In this document: one piece after another, positions 56,688 through 64,000 of the stretch
How the letters are laid out: the number at the start of each line of letters is the position of its first letter
Numbering within the stretch: position 1 is the stretch's first letter
Assembly: GCF_005217455.1 (NCBI RefSeq)
Contig: NZ_SZPQ01000006.1
Coordinates: 124,001 to 188,000, forward strand
Length of the DNA stretch: 64,000 nt
From: Martelella alba
GTDB taxonomy: Bacteria > Pseudomonadota > Gammaproteobacteria > Enterobacterales > Enterobacteriaceae
Reading direction: 5' to 3'
Notes under the pieces: generated by a model
Told to the model about the DNA's origin: nothing
The model's database searches: none
The model's input: only the letters and a program-made list of their open reading frames with translations
Made by a program: the position numbers and the translations under genes

Positions 56688-56962
56688 GGTTTCTCCTTAA
56701 CACGCAACAGACCCTGATGATGCCTTACCGGCCGGCAGTGACCGGTATCGGCGGACAACGTCGACACAAGACCTAAAGCGGCCTGTATGTTTTACTTAAC
56801 GTTAGTCCCGGTTTCACCAGGGAAACAGCTGCCAAGGAAGGGAATTTCCGGATTACGATAACCCTCACAGATTAATTTATAACATTTCATCGCAATACAG
56901 CGGCAATGTTACCGACGGCGCAGTCTGGACGACACGGCCCCGGCGAAAAACACTGTCGCCCG

Positions 56963-57568
56963 TTAGTGGAAAGCAATACTGGCGAGAATGTCGTCCACCA
57001 GCCGGGCATGGCTTTTAACGTCGGCTTTTGGCGTCAATACCTGTAGCGTTATCACGTGACCGGCGAAAGGCGTAACTAATGTCGTGCCGGCCATGGACTC
57101 GCCTTTCATCGTTTGATCGCTGTCGATACGCAGAAATTTTCGTCCGCCCGCCATGGTTACCGTCCGGCCGGTCTGGCGAACATCGCTGAATTGGGTCTTC
57201 AGTCCCGACAGCGCGCCTTGCGCCATTTTATCGAAAGCCGCATCGCTGGTGTCATTGGCATCGCCGGCTGCGGTCTTGATTTCGCTGATGCCGACCACTT
57301 GCGCATGCAAGCGGCTGACATACAAATGGACCGCAACGCCGGTCTGCTGAGCGTTAGCGTCCCGCCGGCTTTGATCGGCAAAGCCTTGAGGCAGGCGTAA
57401 CGTCATTTTGCCGTCCACTAATGCAATATCGTTGTCGGCGGCCTGCGCGCCTGCCGGCGCCATCATGCCGGGCGGCGGCGGTGCATCCGGCGCCTGGGCG
57501 AAACCGGGGGCGACCGTCAGCGACCAGGCCGTCAGGATAAATACTGCCGTTGCAAGGGTAAATCGCAT
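56963..57568 (-). CDS. DcrB-like (DUF1795) periplasmic protein
   Basis: 201 residues with a signal peptide cut near GFAQA, a Pro/Ala-rich linker and a C-terminal domain starting VDGKMTLRLPQGFADQS, resembling E. coli DcrB and the PsbP-like fold. There is no lipobox cysteine, so it is probably soluble in the periplasm. Role unknown; DcrB itself affects phage C1 and C6 entry and lipoprotein handling. Stands alone. Confidence 0.75.
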   Translation of the reverse strand: MRFTLATAVFILTAWSLTVAPGFAQAPDAPPPPGMMAPAGAQAADNDIALVDGKMTLRLPQGFADQSRRDANAQQTGVAVHLYVSRLHAQVVGISEIKTAAGDANDTSDAAFDKMAQGALSGLKTQFSDVRQTGRTVTMAGGRKFLRIDSDQTMKGESMAGTTLVTPFAGHVITLQVLTPKADVKSHARLVDDILASIAFH

Positions 57569-57850
57569 GGGTATTCCCTTTTTGTCATCGCGTTAATCAA
57601 TACGCTTTCTAGAGCATAGCCATTTTTGGCCGCGCCGGCACTTTTTCCGCGGCCCCCTCCGTCGGGGGCGACGCGCGGGCGATGTCCGTCAGTCCGGACC
57701 GGGCGCCGTCGGCAAGGGCGCGTTTAGCGCTCCCGCGATGCGGCATGTCCCTCGACATCAACGCTGCAACTTCGCAAAGGACCGGTGTAGAATAAAAAAT
57801 AACTGGATGCGTCACGGGATTCATCTCGTTTTCACTTTGGATACGCCGCT

Positions 57851-58681
57851 TTGAATGCACACCTTCCCCTAACGAAAACCGATTCCGCCGACCAGGCGGG
57901 CATGCGGCAATGCAATGTACGCCAACGCGGCCGCCTGGACCGGGCCGAGCCGGATTGGCTGGCCGAAGAAGTGCCGGTGGCGCTGGTTTACAATGGTATC
58001 TCCCATGTGGTGATGATGGCCACCCCCAAGGAACTTGAGCAATTCGCATTGGGTTTCTCTCTTTCCGAAGGCATTATCGAATCCCCCGGCGAGATCTACG
58101 GCATGGATGTGCTTGCCGCCTGTAACGGCATGGAAGTACAAATCGAGCTGTCCAGCCGGCGTTTCATGGCCCTGAAAGAACATCGGCGGGCCATGGCGGG
58201 TCGGACCGGCTGCGGCGTCTGCGGCGTCGAGCAGCTTGACGATATCGCCAGGCCGATCACATCGTTGCCGGTGACCCAGACCTGGCCGCTCAACCGGCTT
58301 GATCAGGCGCTGGCGCAGTTAAAAGAGGTCCAGCCCATCGGCCGGCAGACCGGTTGTACCCATGCGGCGGCCTGGATTACGCCGGAAGAAGGGCTGGCGT
58401 TCGGATGCGAGGATGTCGGCCGCCACGTGGCGCTGGATAAATTGCTGGGCTATCGGGCAAAAAGCGCCGCAAGGGATGGGGCGGTGCTGGTTTCCAGCCG
58501 CGCCAGTTATGAAATGGTGCAAAAATCCGCCATGTGCGGGGTTGAAATTCTTTTTGCGGTATCCGCCGCCACGGCGCTGGCGGTGGATGTGGCCGAGCGG
58601 TGCGGATTAACCCTGGTGGGTTTCAGTAAGCCAGGCAGGGCGACCATCTATACCCATCCGCAACGAATAATGGATTTGTAA
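57851..58681 (+). CDS. fdhD: Formate dehydrogenase accessory sulfurtransferase FdhD
   Basis: 276 residues. It moves sulfur from IscS to the Mo cofactor of formate dehydrogenases. The catalytic pair is in [53 protein letters not shown] and [14 protein letters not shown] are conserved. The start is a TTG: it gives a 17-residue leader that matches E. coli FdhD in length exactly. A later ATG at 57902 would remove it. Confidence 0.92.
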   Translation: MNAHLPLTKTDSADQAGMRQCNVRQRGRLDRAEPDWLAEEVPVALVYNGISHVVMMATPKELEQFALGFSLSEGIIESPGEIYGMDVLAACNGMEVQIELSSRRFMALKEHRRAMAGRTGCGVCGVEQLDDIARPITSLPVTQTWPLNRLDQALAQLKEVQPIGRQTGCTHAAAWITPEEGLAFGCEDVGRHVALDKLLGYRAKSAARDGAVLVSSRASYEMVQKSAMCGVEILFAVSAATALAVDVAERCGLTLVGFSKPGRATIYTHPQRIMDL

Positions 58682-58710
58682 AGCTAAACATGCGCTATAA
58701 AAGGCACTGA

Positions 58711-58732
58711 TAAACGTTTTCATAAACGTTTA
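58711..58732. promoter_or_regulatory. Paired AAACGTTT palindromes upstream of sodA
   Basis: Two copies of the self-complementary octamer AAACGTTT lie 12 bases apart centre to centre (58712-58719, 58724-58731), about 85-105 bases before the sodA start. The octamer is the core of operators of LacI/PurR/Cra-type repressors; which protein binds here cannot be told. Confidence 0.4.
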
Positions 58733-58814
58733 ATTAACTATAATGATCAGATTGATTACGCGGCACTAACACAGGTTTCCGGTGTCGCCTCACGATAACA
58801 TGGAGAAGATTAAT

Positions 58815-59435
58815 ATGAGCTATACTCTGCCATCCTTGCCGTATGCTTACGACGCCTTAGAACCGCATTTTGACAAACAAACGATGGAAATCCATCACAC
58901 CAAACACCATCAAACCTATGTCAACAATGCCAACGCCGCGTTGGAAGGGCTGTGCGAATTCGCTAGCCTGCCGGTGGATGAACTGCTGAAAAAACTGGAT
59001 CAGGTTCCGGCGGACAAAAAAACCGCCCTGCGCAACAATGCCGGCGGCCATTCCAACCACAGTCTGTTCTGGAAGGGCCTGAAAGTGGGCACGACGTTAC
59101 AGGGCGAATTGAAAGCCGCTATCGAACGGGACTTTGGCTCTGTGGACGCCTTCAAGGAAACGTTTGAAAAGGCCGCCGCGACCCGTTTCGGTTCCGGCTG
59201 GGCCTGGCTGGTGCTCAAAGGCGATAAGCTGGCGGTCGTATCCACCGCCAATCAGGACAGCCCGCTGATGGGTGAAGCCATCTCCGGCGTCTCCGGTTAC
59301 CCCATTCTGGGCCTGGATGTATGGGAACACGCCTACTATCTGAAATACCAGAACCGTCGCCCCGACTATATCAAGGCGTTCTGGAACGTGGTGAATTGGG
59401 ACGAAGCGGCCAAACGGTTCGGCGAAGCCAAGTAA
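58815..59435 (+). CDS. sodA: Manganese superoxide dismutase SodA
   Basis: 206 residues starting [20 protein letters not shown]. Metal ligands: His27-type in [13 protein letters not shown], His in [13 protein letters not shown], and Asp plus His in [20 protein letters not shown]. The [10 protein letters not shown] and QDSPL features favour Mn over Fe. Cytoplasmic. Ribosome site ggagaag; the longer in-frame start upstream was rejected because the SodA N terminus is exact here. Confidence 0.96.
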   Translation: MSYTLPSLPYAYDALEPHFDKQTMEIHHTKHHQTYVNNANAALEGLCEFASLPVDELLKKLDQVPADKKTALRNNAGGHSNHSLFWKGLKVGTTLQGELKAAIERDFGSVDAFKETFEKAAATRFGSGWAWLVLKGDKLAVVSTANQDSPLMGEAISGVSGYPILGLDVWEHAYYLKYQNRRPDYIKAFWNVVNWDEAAKRFGEAK

Positions 59436-59450
59436 ACCCGTCTGTCGTTC

Positions 59451-59477
59451 AAAAACCATCCCCCGGGATGGTTTTTT
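59451..59477. terminator. Bidirectional terminator between sodA and mtlR
   Basis: A 12-bp perfect stem AAAAACCATCCC/GGGATGGTTTTT with a two-base loop; A- and T-runs flank it so it can act on both strands. It sits between two converging genes and touches the mtlR stop codon. Confidence 0.93.
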
Positions 59478-60085
59478 CATTTCAATAGCAATTTGTCACT
59501 AAAGGCTTTTTTGGCGCTGATGCGCACCAAAAACTCGGTGGCCGACAGCACCATGGTGGAGCGAACGATCTGTTGATAGCGTTGTTGCTGCATCCTGACT
59601 AATGCCTCATCCCCTGTGACGCGCGAAAAATCCGGCAACGGAGGGAAACCCGCGACGCAATGCAATTCGCTGAACGGTCCCAGGATCTCATCGTCGGTGA
59701 ACCGGTAATCGTTCGGATCATCTTGCAGCGCCTCATGTAAGGCCAGCAGCAGTTCGGCATCTTCATATTCGTGTCGACTGATAACGCCCAAGGCATAAAT
59801 CAGTTTCAAGCGTACCGGCAATTCGCCAAGCGGCCCGGCGCCGACCAATAGCGGTTCCACGGCATACTTCACCGCGTAGTCATCCTTGCGGAATATTTGC
59901 AGCATGAGAATATTGACCGCCTCGGCCAATAAGTTCACCGCCGCTTCCATCAGATCCTGTACCGTCGTACCGGCATTCAGCCGCTCAAGAACCTGATTTT
60001 CATGCAGTTGCGTAGTTTCCGTCATCGCCAACACCATGTAAAATCCGGGAACGAGGCCCTCCCGCTCCCGGGTCTCGATCGTCAT
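59477..60085 (-). CDS. mtlR: Mannitol operon repressor MtlR
   Basis: 202 residues. Core [49 protein letters not shown] and [23 protein letters not shown] match E. coli MtlR throughout. MtlR represses mtl expression. The ATG overlaps the mtlD stop (ATGA), so it is translationally coupled; a Met 20 codons later is a less likely start because E. coli MtlR has a similar leader. Confidence 0.93.
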   Translation of the reverse strand: MTIETREREGLVPGFYMVLAMTETTQLHENQVLERLNAGTTVQDLMEAAVNLLAEAVNILMLQIFRKDDYAVKYAVEPLLVGAGPLGELPVRLKLIYALGVISRHEYEDAELLLALHEALQDDPNDYRFTDDEILGPFSELHCVAGFPPLPDFSRVTGDEALVRMQQQRYQQIVRSTMVLSATEFLVRISAKKAFSDKLLLK

Positions 60086-61230
60086 TGCATGGCGTTATAG
60101 ATTGTCACCACCTGCCGAACCACCTCACTGTCTTTCTCCAGTCCGGAGACTTGCGCCAGCGCCGCCTCGGGACCTGATTTTTCCAGCAACGCCGCCCATT
60201 CCTGCGCCTGGGGATCCTGATCGCTATGGTAACGCATCGCCGCGGCGATGCCTTTCATGAGATTGTCGTGGCGCAGACCGTATTCCAGCGTGCCGCGCAA
60301 CGGTTTAATCAGACGGTCGCCCGCGCCGAGTTTACGCAACGGCTGTCGGCCGACGCGCTCAACATCGTCGTGCAGGTAGGGATTTTCAAAGCGCTGCAGT
60401 ATTTTGTTGATGTAGGCGGCATGCTTTTCCGGATCGAACCCGTAACGATTAATCAGCACCGCGCCGCTTTCCTCCATGGCGCCTTTGACGACCTGGCGGA
60501 CTTGCGGATCGAGAATGGCTTCGCGAATGGTCCGGTGCCCCGCCAATTGGCCCAGGTAGGCGGTGATGGCGTGACCGGTATTTAAAGTGAATAGTTTGCG
60601 CTCCACAAACGCCATCAGATTATCGGTCAATTCCATGCCGGCGATCGTTGGCGGCTCGCCTTTGAACTGAGTTTTATCGACGATCCATTCGCTGAAAGTT
60701 TCCACAGTGACGGCCAGCGGATCCTGATTGCCGGCCTCGGCCGGCGGTACAATTCTGTCCACCGCCGAATCCACAAAACCAATGTGTTCGTCAACCCAAT
60801 TACGGTAATGCTCCGGCAACGCCTTATAGACATGCTGCTTAAGCTGGCTGGTGCCCCGCACCATATTCTCGCAAGCGATGATATTCAGCGGCCGCGTGTT
60901 TCCCGCGTCGTGGCGTTTGATCAAGCCCTGCGCGACACCGGGTGCGATTTTTTCCAGGATCTGCGGTCCCACCGCCGTGGTCGCCAAATCCACCGATGCT
61001 ATCAATGCCGCCACATCCGGGCTGCCGCTGTGAACGGCGCTGACGTTGTTTACCTTATCGATCCGCGCTTGTTCGCCCACGACATGGACCTCGTATTGAT
61101 GGCGTGCATTCAGCGCATCCAGCACGATTTGGTTGACGTCGGCGAAGACCACTTCGATCCCGGCATCGGCCAAAAGTTTGCCGATAAAGCCGCGACCGAT
61201 ATTACCTGCTCCGAAATGTAATGCTTTCAT
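60082..61230 (-). CDS. mtlD: Mannitol-1-phosphate 5-dehydrogenase MtlD
   Basis: 382 residues. NAD-dependent oxidation of mannitol 1-phosphate to fructose 6-phosphate. Rossmann start [36 protein letters not shown] is the conserved catalytic-lysine region of polyol dehydrogenases (Lys-x4-Asn-x-x-His). It follows mtlA by 74 bases that contain a terminator-like hairpin. Confidence 0.96.
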   Translation of the reverse strand: MKALHFGAGNIGRGFIGKLLADAGIEVVFADVNQIVLDALNARHQYEVHVVGEQARIDKVNNVSAVHSGSPDVAALIASVDLATTAVGPQILEKIAPGVAQGLIKRHDAGNTRPLNIIACENMVRGTSQLKQHVYKALPEHYRNWVDEHIGFVDSAVDRIVPPAEAGNQDPLAVTVETFSEWIVDKTQFKGEPPTIAGMELTDNLMAFVERKLFTLNTGHAITAYLGQLAGHRTIREAILDPQVRQVVKGAMEESGAVLINRYGFDPEKHAAYINKILQRFENPYLHDDVERVGRQPLRKLGAGDRLIKPLRGTLEYGLRHDNLMKGIAAAMRYHSDQDPQAQEWAALLEKSGPEAALAQVSGLEKDSEVVRQVVTIYNAMQ

Positions 61231-61253
61231 AGAATTGACCTTGGATTTTCTTA

Positions 61254-61280
61254 GCTAAAAAGGGGCCATGACAGGCCCCT
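61254..61280 (-). terminator. Terminator-like hairpin between mtlA and mtlD
   Basis: On the minus strand AGGGGCC, six-base loop, GGCCCCT, then TTTTTAGC. It has the form of an intrinsic terminator but lies inside the operon, so it may lower mtlDR expression relative to mtlA or protect the mtlA message. Confidence 0.75.
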
Positions 61281-61304
61281 CTCATTAACAACGGATGCCG
61301 TGCG

Positions 61305-63248
61305 TTACGATGCGTTGCTGACCGCGGTGTTATTTCCCTGCAAAATCTCCAGGACTTCCGCGGCATTGGTGGTCTTACTTAACCGGGCAATGACGCTTTC
61401 GTCATCCAGCGCATTGGTCAGGCTGGTGATGACTTGAATATGTTCATTGTTCCGGGCCGCGATTCCGATAACCAAACGGGCGATATCGTCTTCTTCGTCA
61501 CCGAACCGGACGCCATCGGGATATTGACAAAAAACGATGCCGGTACGCAGTACTTTGTCCTTGGCTTCGATAGTGCCGTGCGGCACGGCGATGGATTCGC
61601 CCAGATAAGTGGAAGTCAGCTTTTCCCGTTCAAGCATCGCTTCAACATATTCCGGCGTGACATAGCCGCCCTTGACAAGTTGCTGGCCGGCGAACCGGAT
61701 AGCCTGTTCCTTATTATCCGCGTGCTGGCCCAGGAAAATATTGGCCTCGGTCAGGCGAAACAGATTTTGTTCGCTATTTTCGAAACTGTCATCCAGGGTA
61801 GTGATGACTTTCTGCTGGTTACTGCTGTTTTTTTGCGCCGCCACAAGACGCGCGGTCAAATCGGTGTACAAATGGCTGTCGAGGAAGTTCGTCAGCGAAA
61901 TATGCTGGGCCTGGGGCGCCTGACGCATGGCGCGCTCGGTCAAATCACGGTGGGTGATAACCAAATCGACATCATCCGGCAGATCATTGATGGCGGTGTT
62001 GGTTACGCTGATATTCTTCAGTCCGGCTTCATTGACCTTCTTGCGCAGTACGCCGGCGCCCATGGCGCTGGAACCCATACCGGCATCGCAGGCGACGATG
62101 ATTTTACGAACCGAGCTCATATCGCCGGTGGCGCCGGCCGAGACAGGCGCGGCCATACCTTTGGATTGCGCTTTCATGGTTTGAACGCGGCGAGTCGCTT
62201 CTTCAAGATCTTCGCCCTCGTCTTCCTTAACCTTGGTGCTCTTGAGCAAAATGGAGGAAATCACGAAAGAGACGGCGAACGCGGCAACCACAGCGGAAAT
62301 ATTGGCGAAATAGCCGCCACGCGGGGTCATGGCCAATACCGCAATGATGGAGCCGGGAGAAGCGGGAGAAACCAGGCCGCCGTGCAACACGCCCAGGGTG
62401 AAGACCCCGGTCATGCCGCCAAGAATAACGGCCAGCAGCAAACGCGGGTTCATCAGAACATACGGGAAATAAATTTCGTGAATCCCGCCGAGGAAGTGGA
62501 TGATGGCCGCGCCGCCGGCGGATTGTTTGGCGGTGCCGCGGCCAAACAGCATGTACGCCATCAGGACGCCCATGCCCGGACCAGGGTTGGCTTCAATCAG
62601 GAAGAAAATGGATTTACCGGTGGCGGTGGCCTGCTGAATGCCCAGCGGCGAGAAGATGCCGTGGTTGATGGCGTTATTCAAAAACAGGATTTTGCCTGGT
62701 TCAACAAAGATAGACGCCAGCGGCAGCAAGTCGTGACGCACCATCAGGTTGACGCCGGCCGACAAGACATGGGAAATCATCTCCACCAGCGGCCCTATCA
62801 GCAGGAACGACAGGATGGCCAGCAACATACCGATGATGCCGGCGGAGAAGTTGTTAACCAGCATCTCGAAACCGCTTCTGATTTTGCCGTCGACCGCCCG
62901 GTCAAAACGCTTGATGCACCAGCCGCCCAGCGGCCCGGCAATCATCGAACCCAAAAACATCGGCATATCGGCGCCGGCGATCACGCCCATCGTGGTGATG
63001 GCGCCGACCACGCCGCCGCGCTCGCCGCCAGCCAAACGGCCGCCGGTATAGCCGATCAGCAGCGGCAACAAGTAGGTGATCATCGGGCCGACCAGTTTGG
63101 CCAGGGTTGCATTCGGGGTCCACCCCGTGGGTATAAACAGTGCCGTGATGATCCCCCAGGCAATAAAGGCCGCAATATTCGGCATGACCATATTGCTGAG
63201 GAACCGGCCAAAATTCTGTACTTTGACCTTGATATCCGCTGAAGACAT
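61305..63248 (-). CDS. mtlA: Mannitol-specific PTS permease MtlA (EIICBA)
   Basis: 647 residues, single-chain IICBA. IIC membrane domain (about 1-345) with the conserved GGIHEIYFPYVLMNPRL; IIB with phospho-Cys in RKIIVACDAGMGSSAMGAG; IIA with phospho-His in TYLGESIAVPHGTIEAKD. Imports and phosphorylates mannitol. Slightly longer than E. coli MtlA (637). First gene of mtlADR, behind a leader rich in CRP sites. Confidence 0.97.
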   Translation of the reverse strand: MSSADIKVKVQNFGRFLSNMVMPNIAAFIAWGIITALFIPTGWTPNATLAKLVGPMITYLLPLLIGYTGGRLAGGERGGVVGAITTMGVIAGADMPMFLGSMIAGPLGGWCIKRFDRAVDGKIRSGFEMLVNNFSAGIIGMLLAILSFLLIGPLVEMISHVLSAGVNLMVRHDLLPLASIFVEPGKILFLNNAINHGIFSPLGIQQATATGKSIFFLIEANPGPGMGVLMAYMLFGRGTAKQSAGGAAIIHFLGGIHEIYFPYVLMNPRLLLAVILGGMTGVFTLGVLHGGLVSPASPGSIIAVLAMTPRGGYFANISAVVAAFAVSFVISSILLKSTKVKEDEGEDLEEATRRVQTMKAQSKGMAAPVSAGATGDMSSVRKIIVACDAGMGSSAMGAGVLRKKVNEAGLKNISVTNTAINDLPDDVDLVITHRDLTERAMRQAPQAQHISLTNFLDSHLYTDLTARLVAAQKNSSNQQKVITTLDDSFENSEQNLFRLTEANIFLGQHADNKEQAIRFAGQQLVKGGYVTPEYVEAMLEREKLTSTYLGESIAVPHGTIEAKDKVLRTGIVFCQYPDGVRFGDEEDDIARLVIGIAARNNEHIQVITSLTNALDDESVIARLSKTTNAAEVLEILQGNNTAVSNAS

Positions 63249-63437
63249 AAAAACTCACCCCTATTGATACGCGCCAGGCAATAAGGGCGCGTGAATAATA
63301 TTGTTGCGACAGTGTTGCGAATACTGCCGGTAGTTCTATAAGCAGCGCGACTCTACCACGCTCAGAAAGTTAAGCGTACTCCCGCCGGGAAAGTGTGATG
63401 TCCATCACCGCTTACCCCCCCTAAGGCCCCCTAATTG

Positions 63438-63453
63438 AGTGATTTACATCACA
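63438..63453. promoter_or_regulatory. CRP site upstream of mtlA (1)
   Basis: AGTGATTTACATCACA: one mismatch to TGTGA-N6-TCACA. Confidence 0.75.
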
Positions 63454-63509
63454 AATAATCGATGTAAATAAATCACAATTTAACTTTTGGTCAGCGTAAG
63501 AAACTTTTT

Positions 63510-63525
63510 TGTGATGTAAGTCACG
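63510..63525. promoter_or_regulatory. CRP site upstream of mtlA (2)
   Basis: TGTGATGTAAGTCACG: one mismatch to TGTGA-N6-TCACA. Confidence 0.75.
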
Positions 63526-63553
63526 TTTTATACGGGCAGGTTTGTTTAAAAAA

Positions 63554-63569
63554 TGTGATTAAAATCACA
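63554..63569. promoter_or_regulatory. CRP site upstream of mtlA (3)
   Basis: TGTGATTAAAATCACA: perfect match to TGTGA-N6-TCACA. A further weaker match (TGTAA-N5-TCACA) lies at 63463-63477. Several CRP sites also precede mtlA in E. coli. Confidence 0.85.
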
Positions 63570-63877
63570 ATTTATTTGAAGCCAACCCGCTGACTTACGG
63601 GCGACTTACGGAACAGGAAAGGAAATTTGCGGCTGATCTCACAACGTGATCAGTGAAAACTGAAAGAAACTTACCGCCACCGGTCTGTCGGCTGCGCGCC
63701 AACACTTATACCCAGTGTAGAACAAGAGGGGCCGCCGCGATCAATGGGCCGAGCCCTCCCCGGACTCGGCGTATTCCCGCGCCAAAAAGCGGGGTTAAGG
63801 GCGCGCCGGGTAAATCAAACGCGCGAAGAGACATCGCCGGCCGACATTGCCCGGGATCCCGGCGATAAACAAACATA
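63570..63877. other. Intergenic stretch between mtl control region and the YiaF-like gene
   Basis: About 300 bases. Nothing recognisable; frames on both strands here lack ribosome sites and family features. Confidence 0.45.
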
Positions 63878-64000
63878 TCAGGGCAATAACGCGCCCGCAT
63901 CATTTTGTGCCTGCACCAATTGTTCGTGCTGGCTTGTCAGGCCCTTCATCAATTCATTGTACTGCGTCGCCTGTATACGGGTGGGGAACATGATAGACGT
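63878..64000 (-). CDS. C-terminal end of a YiaF/DUF3053-like lipoprotein (cut by window edge)
   Basis: The last 40 codons are visible, including IMFPTRIQATQYNELMKGLT and HEQLVQAQNDAGALLP before the stop. It resembles the C terminus of E. coli YiaF (FPTSQQASEYNKLIAPLPAQHQAF). The start and signal region lie outside the window. Confidence 0.6.
   Translation of the reverse strand, partial: TSIMFPTRIQATQYNELMKGLTSQHEQLVQAQNDAGALLP

Noticed and set aside
61434-63242. A 602-codon open frame on the + strand
   Set aside because: It is antisense to mtlA, whose protein matches the PTS family over its whole length; the + product is His/Gln-rich with no domain, a GC-bias artefact.

Overview
The window reads as a chromosomal segment of a member of the Enterobacterales. 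MtlADR, DppABCDF, SodA, KdpD, EptB, WecH, AldB, MdtG, FdhD and TreF all resemble their E. coli counterparts closely, the repeats are ERIC elements, and the GC content is fairly high. A bcsD-type cellulose operon beside an Fe-only nitrogenase cluster points to a free-living, soil-, plant- or wood-associated lineage (Sodalis or Pectobacteriaceae would fit). The genus is inference.

Layout. 1-11.5 kb (+): cellulose synthase operon, a BcsO-like protein then bcsQ-A-B-C-D-Z. 11.6-17.3 kb (-): dppABCDF dipeptide transporter. 18.1 kb (+): a glutamine amidotransferase behind a complete ERIC element. 18.9-31.7 kb: a metal-regulated nitrogen-fixation island. On the minus strand it has anfHDGK (Fe-only nitrogenase), a HEPN-like small protein, a flavin split-barrel protein, anfO, the activator anfA and a second activator-like protein with broken ATPase motifs. 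Beside these lie modD, a two-domain Mop protein and a molybdate-type binding protein plus permease. 31.9-37.2 kb (+): a Csu-type chaperone-usher pilus cluster. 37.3-40.0 kb (-): kdpD without kdpABC or kdpE. 40.6-43.1 kb (+): cytoplasmic trehalase plus a glucose-dehydrogenase-like SDR. 43.3-43.9 kb: a decayed aspartic protease and tRNA-Pro(CGG). 44-49.6 kb: eptB, ohr/ohrR, mdtG, a nitroreductase. 49.9-54 kb: two VOC proteins, an isochorismatase-type hydrolase, a broken GlxA-type regulator and decayed sequence. 54-58.7 kb: wecH, aldB, a DcrB-like protein, fdhD. 58.8-63.2 kb: sodA facing the mtlADR mannitol operon. The right edge holds the end of a YiaF/DUF3053-like gene.

The most interesting part is the anf island. 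Upstream of anfA, within about 115 bp, I can read a TGT-N10-ACA NifA-type site, a perfect 9+6+9 Mo-box palindrome (ModE/MopA type) and a -24/-12 sigma54 promoter. A second near-perfect Mo-box lies between mop and the mod genes. This predicts a switch in which nitrogen-fixation activators turn on anfA only when molybdate is scarce, after which AnfA turns on anfHDGK. The gene right after anfA encodes an activator relative that keeps a NifA-like helix-turn-helix. It has lost the GAFTGA loop, the Walker B aspartate and the sensory domain, so it looks like a competitor or repressor rather than an activator. No cofactor-assembly genes (nifB, nifUS, nifV and so on) are present, so the system must depend on genes elsewhere.
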